Assembly: GCA_016098155.1 (NCBI GenBank)
Contig: JAAAJB010000135.1
Location: 7,245 to 63,801 of the forward strand
Direction of reading: 5' to 3'
Source: Actinomortierella ambigua
Taxonomy: Eukaryota; Mortierellomycota; Mortierellomycetes; Mortierellales; Mortierellaceae
Length of the DNA stretch: 56,557 nt
Shown one piece after another: positions 56,501-56,557 of this stretch; the stretch's first letter is position 1, and every line of letters begins with the position of its first letter. Made by a program: the position numbers and the translations under genes. Below the pieces are notes generated by a model. That model made no database searches, had not been told where the DNA came from, and saw nothing but the letters and a program-made list of their open reading frames with translations.

Positions 56501-56557
56501 TGACTGACTGACTGACTGACTGACTGACTGACTGACTGACTGACTGACTGACTGACT
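56501..56557. repeat. (TGAC)n tetranucleotide microsatellite
   Basis: At least 14 perfect TGAC units fill the last 57 nt and run out of the window, inside the intron that follows the SPT3 exon. Confidence 0.95.

Overview
The window is nuclear DNA of a filamentous, early-diverging fungus. A Mucoromycota genome of the Mortierella type is the best guess; this is an inference from gene content and style, not a database match. Coding exons are GC-rich and are interrupted by short GT-AG introns with pyrimidine-rich acceptors. Intergenic DNA is full of CT/GA, CA/GT, poly-A and poly-G tracts. SMG9, GDP-mannose dehydratase, DPH4, a WOPR regulator and INO1 occur together. No bacterial operons, tRNA, rRNA or CRISPR were seen.

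Layout, left to right. At 1-174 is the first exon of a probable GDP-mannose 4,6-dehydratase (minus). At 1368-3811 is a WOPR (Gti1/Pac2/Wor1-type) transcription factor (minus) with two long glutamine tracts and a 1 kb GC-AG intron. From 3812 to 15992 lies a 12 kb stretch with no intact gene: simple repeats, a relic of a retroelement C-terminus and a decayed XPG/PIN-like reading frame. Then come three plus-strand genes: GOLPH3/Vps74 (15993-17769), 3-methyladenine DNA glycosylase I (18562-19918, with a 9-nt microexon) and inositol-3-phosphate synthase INO1 (21655-23374). A secreted FAD-linked oxidase (minus, 24311-26146) faces INO1. A foldback element with 180-bp terminal inverted repeats and a 21-bp tandem core lies at 26611-27367, and a diverged single arm of the same family lies 3' of INO1.

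From 29254 the genes are dense. In order: M20 peptidase/amidohydrolase (+), DPH4 (-), TFIIE alpha (+), glyoxalase I (-, with a 4-nt microexon), USP5/UBP14 deubiquitinase (-), complex I 30-kDa subunit NDUFS3 (-, start codon lost in an N gap), mitochondrial bL31m (+), SMG9 (-), an EMB8/YheT alpha/beta hydrolase (-), a GNAT-fold protein with poly-Q and QK repeats (-), and the first recognisable exon of SAGA subunit SPT3 (+) running out of the window.

Gene models were built by hand from splice signals, reading phase and family conservation. For every complete model the exon lengths sum to a multiple of three. Themes are transcription and chromatin (WOPR, TFIIE alpha, SPT3, the GNAT protein), mRNA and protein quality control (SMG9, UBP14), translation-factor modification (DPH4), mitochondria (NDUFS3 and bL31m, divergently arranged) and housekeeping metabolism. 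The most unusual signals are the two microexons, above all the 4-nt one that completes the metal-ligand histidine codon of glyoxalase I, and the foldback repeat family.
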